Assembly (NCBI GenBank): GCA_013398055.1
Contig: VZRS01006544.1
Location: forward strand, 434,258-498,257
Source of the DNA: Ifrita kowaldi
Lineage: Eukaryota > Chordata > Aves > Passeriformes > Cinclosomatidae
Direction of reading: 5' to 3'
Length of the DNA stretch: 64,000 nucleotides
The translations under genes and the position numbers were made by a program. Shown here in pieces: positions 61,500 through 64,000 of this stretch (the first letter of the stretch is position 1; every line of letters begins with the position of its first letter). The notes under the pieces were generated by a model. It was not told the origin of the DNA. It saw only the letters and a program-made list of their open reading frames with translations, and ran no database searches.

Positions 61500-62879
61500 G
61501 TGAGCAAGCAGGGGGAGAAGAAGCAAAGCCGTGAGCAGGCTGCGCGGAGGCTGCTCTGGCCGGGGAAGCGGGGCTGGGGGAACAAAGGAACAAAGCTCCC
61601 CGGCAGCCAGGCTGCTGCTGCCCCAGCGCCGCCGGATGCGCCCGCGCTGCCGCCGCCACCTCAGCCCGGGAGCTGGGCTGGCTGAGCTTCCTCATCTCCA
61701 ATCAGCTGAAAACACCTGACATAAAAGCTTAGGTGGGTCAGTGGGTAGTAAAAGTCAATCGAGGTTTGTGTTATTAAATAACGTAGAGTTGTTTAATTTG
61801 TGACGCTTCTTTTGAGTGTTTTCATTACGGTAGCCTTGCAGTCACGCTGCTCCTGTTTGGTCCGGCAGCATTGACACCATGTAAGTTCCTCCTTTAATGT
61901 AAGTAATGTCTGCTTCATCCTGAAACCTAGGAGAAAAGTTGTCGGCAAGAGCAGCGCTGAGATTCTCTGGAGCTGCAGGAAGGGAGAAGCTCCAGCGGAC
62001 CGTCAAACCTGCCCCTGGAGCCACTGCAAATTCCTGCTCTGCCGCAGGCTTTCCTGCACCTTGGTCAGACTGCACAAACACTTTTAAGTTATGCTGACAT
62101 CAAGAACATCCAGTTTGAGACGCTTTGCTGTGACCACATGAGAACATAATTTCTGAAGACACAAAACGTGGTAGCAGATTACCACACTATAGATTTAGAT
62201 AGCTCTTCCCAGAGCCTTTGGGTAACATTATATCCATAGCTGTATCTATATCACAAGGTAATATTATACATTGATCAACTAATTTTTATCACCCCCACAA
62301 ATATGCCAACTGTTCAAAATAACATTATCATTGGCTTTATTACCATTGAAATAAAACCGAATAATTATAAAAATACAAAATAGACCTTAATCCACCATAA
62401 AATTTGTTATTAAAACTAACCTGATTTCTGCGAAAAACTTTCATACACAACAGTGTGATTTAAGGACCTTTGTCAATATTGTCTTTGATTTTTTTGGTTG
62501 ATTTGGCTTAGCCAGACACTTACAGCTATTTAAACATAATTTTGTGTATTTAATTATATCATACATGATGTCATTTTTTACTACAGACACCCTTGACATT
62601 TAATGTATTTCATCCAGTAATTAGTAAAGAATAATTAAGTTTTTACTACTGTAACTGCTTTTCATGATCCTGTGTCTTCCAGAACAAGATAGAGCAGGAG
62701 TAGCAAAGTTTATGTTTCAGATACTAAGATTTATTTGCTTTCAGGTTATACATCAGTACTTTTACAGTTTCTTCATACAAAGCAAGTACTGGGATGAAAC
62801 AACATGTTACAGAATCTCTGTGTTCCCTCATGGAGATTAGCATGAGTGAATAATAGATCCACTGTGTTCAAAATCACAA
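61500..62879. other. GC-rich patch, then AT-rich non-coding DNA
   Basis: GC-rich with CpGs to about 61690, then AT-rich. An open frame on the minus strand over 61426-61701 is Ala/Pro-rich and compositional. No repeat was recognised. Confidence 0.4.
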
Positions 62880-62895
62880 CATACACAGGGAGACA

Positions 62896-62995
62896 ATTTT
62901 ATACATATAATATATATAATTGTATAAATTTTTATGTATAAATGCATATTTATATTTTATATATATTATAGTGCACATATAATATATATAAATAC
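62896..62995. repeat. AT-rich quasi-palindrome with direct repeat
   Basis: A TA-dominated 100-base stretch. A 15-bp arm (62956-62970) and its reverse complement (62978-62992) surround a loop centred on GTGCAC. ACATATAATATATATAA occurs twice (62903-62919 and 62975-62991). It could extrude a hairpin. Confidence 0.8.
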
Positions 62996-64000
62996 TTGTG
63001 ATCTATGTATTGCATAGGTTTTTGATTTTTTGCTTAGTGACACTAAAACAGTTCTAAGATGCATACAAAGACTTCATATGCAATATATGTAGCATCTTCT
63101 TGACAGCTCTGTCTGTACTGGCAACTCTCTCATGAGCAATAATCACTTCACAAGCTTTTTTAAACACTCTTTTTTGAATACAGATGGTCTTATTTCCAAA
63201 TATCATTAGACTTTGTATGATCACAGTGGAGCACTGGCCACTGTTCCTTTGTCCATGTTGAAGCTTTGATTTTTTATTATTTTAGCCTGAATTTCAGGCC
63301 CTTCAGCAGCCATCCCATGGGAACAGTGTGCTACCTGGAGCACAGCATGGACCGAACCTGTGTTTGTACGCAGTGGGCTCCCAGAGCACGTTTTTAAGTG
63401 TGTGTTTCATCTGAAAGGCATTGGGTTCATCTCTTCCAGGTCCACTCCACAAACAAAAAGAAAGCACAGGAAGTGGAGACCACTGGGAGACTGGCTTTGG
63501 AAGTTGGCTCCTGGCCCAAACTAAGACACTGGTGTAGATGCACCAGGGTTCAGGTTTGGATCTTTCTGTCATGGTTCCTTCAGATCCTCTATTCAAGTAC
63601 ACAGAATTCAGAAGAGTGTGTTCTCAAATCTTATCTTCTGACAACCTCTTTGCCACCCTGTTCAAATGAGCCCCTTCCCTGCAGAAGTTCACATACCCTC
63701 CTCCTGGTCCTTAGCTGACATCACTCCCTCCCACTGCAGAGATGGGGGAAAAATCTGTTTGAAAGCACCTCTCTGGCCTGGCTGTCAACAGAAAATTAAC
63801 TTAATCTGCAAACCAAGCTAATATGTAGCTATGATGAAGAATTACAACAAGTGAGACAAGGGGGGAAAAAAGAAAAAGAGATGGGAAGTCTTTGAAGAAG
63901 TCAACAAAAAGGAAATACTTTCATGTAGTCTTAATTCAGCAAATCACTTCAGTTTCATGCTCAACATCCCAGAGAGGCAGCAGCACCTGGAGTGTGTGTA
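62996..64000. other. Non-coding DNA, nothing recognised
   Basis: Open frames of about 100 codons on each strand at 63300-63720 lack splice support and recognisable domains. No repeat recognised. Confidence 0.4.

Noticed and set aside
1..64000. tRNA, rRNA, CRISPR arrays, bacterial operons or an intact retrovirus
   Set aside because: None seen. The LTR has no internal genes next to it and the only repeats are CR1 fragments and simple sequence. Small RNA genes such as microRNAs cannot be excluded by eye.

Overview
This window is nuclear DNA from a bird, probably a neoavian or passerine. The evidence is at least eight fragments of CR1 LINE retrotransposons, several with the avian 3' end (for example ATGATTCTATGGTTCTATGA near 31970), a retroviral-type LTR, AT-rich single-copy DNA, and GC/CpG-rich promoter-like islands. 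There are no bacterial genes, no operons, no CRISPR array, and no intact protein gene that I can name. Almost every long open frame is a chance frame or lies inside a CR1.

Layout. Positions 1-29300 are AT-rich intron or intergenic DNA. They hold CR1 fragments at 5057-5190 (-), 9140-9392 (+), 11880-12711 (-), 12712-13294 (+) and 18485-18546 (+). A chain of four phase-compatible candidate exons lies on the minus strand at 14148-15570, and a possible minus-strand terminal coding exon at 5940-6117. A CpG island at 29380-29790, with a 4-base assembly gap, looks like a TATA-less promoter. It could drive a minus-strand gene to the left, a plus-strand gene to the right, or both. Just right of it, 30004-31985 is a nest of CR1 sequence with a probable solo LTR (30060-30671) inserted in it.

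Positions 32000-57000 are again mostly plain non-coding DNA. They contain older, more diverged CR1 (48700-49050, 52955-53345, 54390-55540), a convincing-looking 82-codon candidate exon on the minus strand (42798-43043), a weaker candidate exon on the plus strand (53375-53470), and an element at 51130-51960 that resembles a conserved regulatory block. Positions 58850-61700 are GC/CpG-rich and promoter-like, with an inverted pair of a homeobox/POU-like 13-mer, a second CpG-rich island, and a TATA box followed by a possible first exon. The end of the window is AT-rich.

The genes cannot be named from sequence alone, and how they work together cannot be stated. The best-supported novelties are a template-switch-type inverted duplication inside a CR1 at 9184-9270, the head-to-head CR1 pair around an assembly gap, and the LTR with four CCATTGG boxes next to the CpG island. 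All exon calls are ab initio (splice sites, frame and phase) and need transcript or protein alignment.
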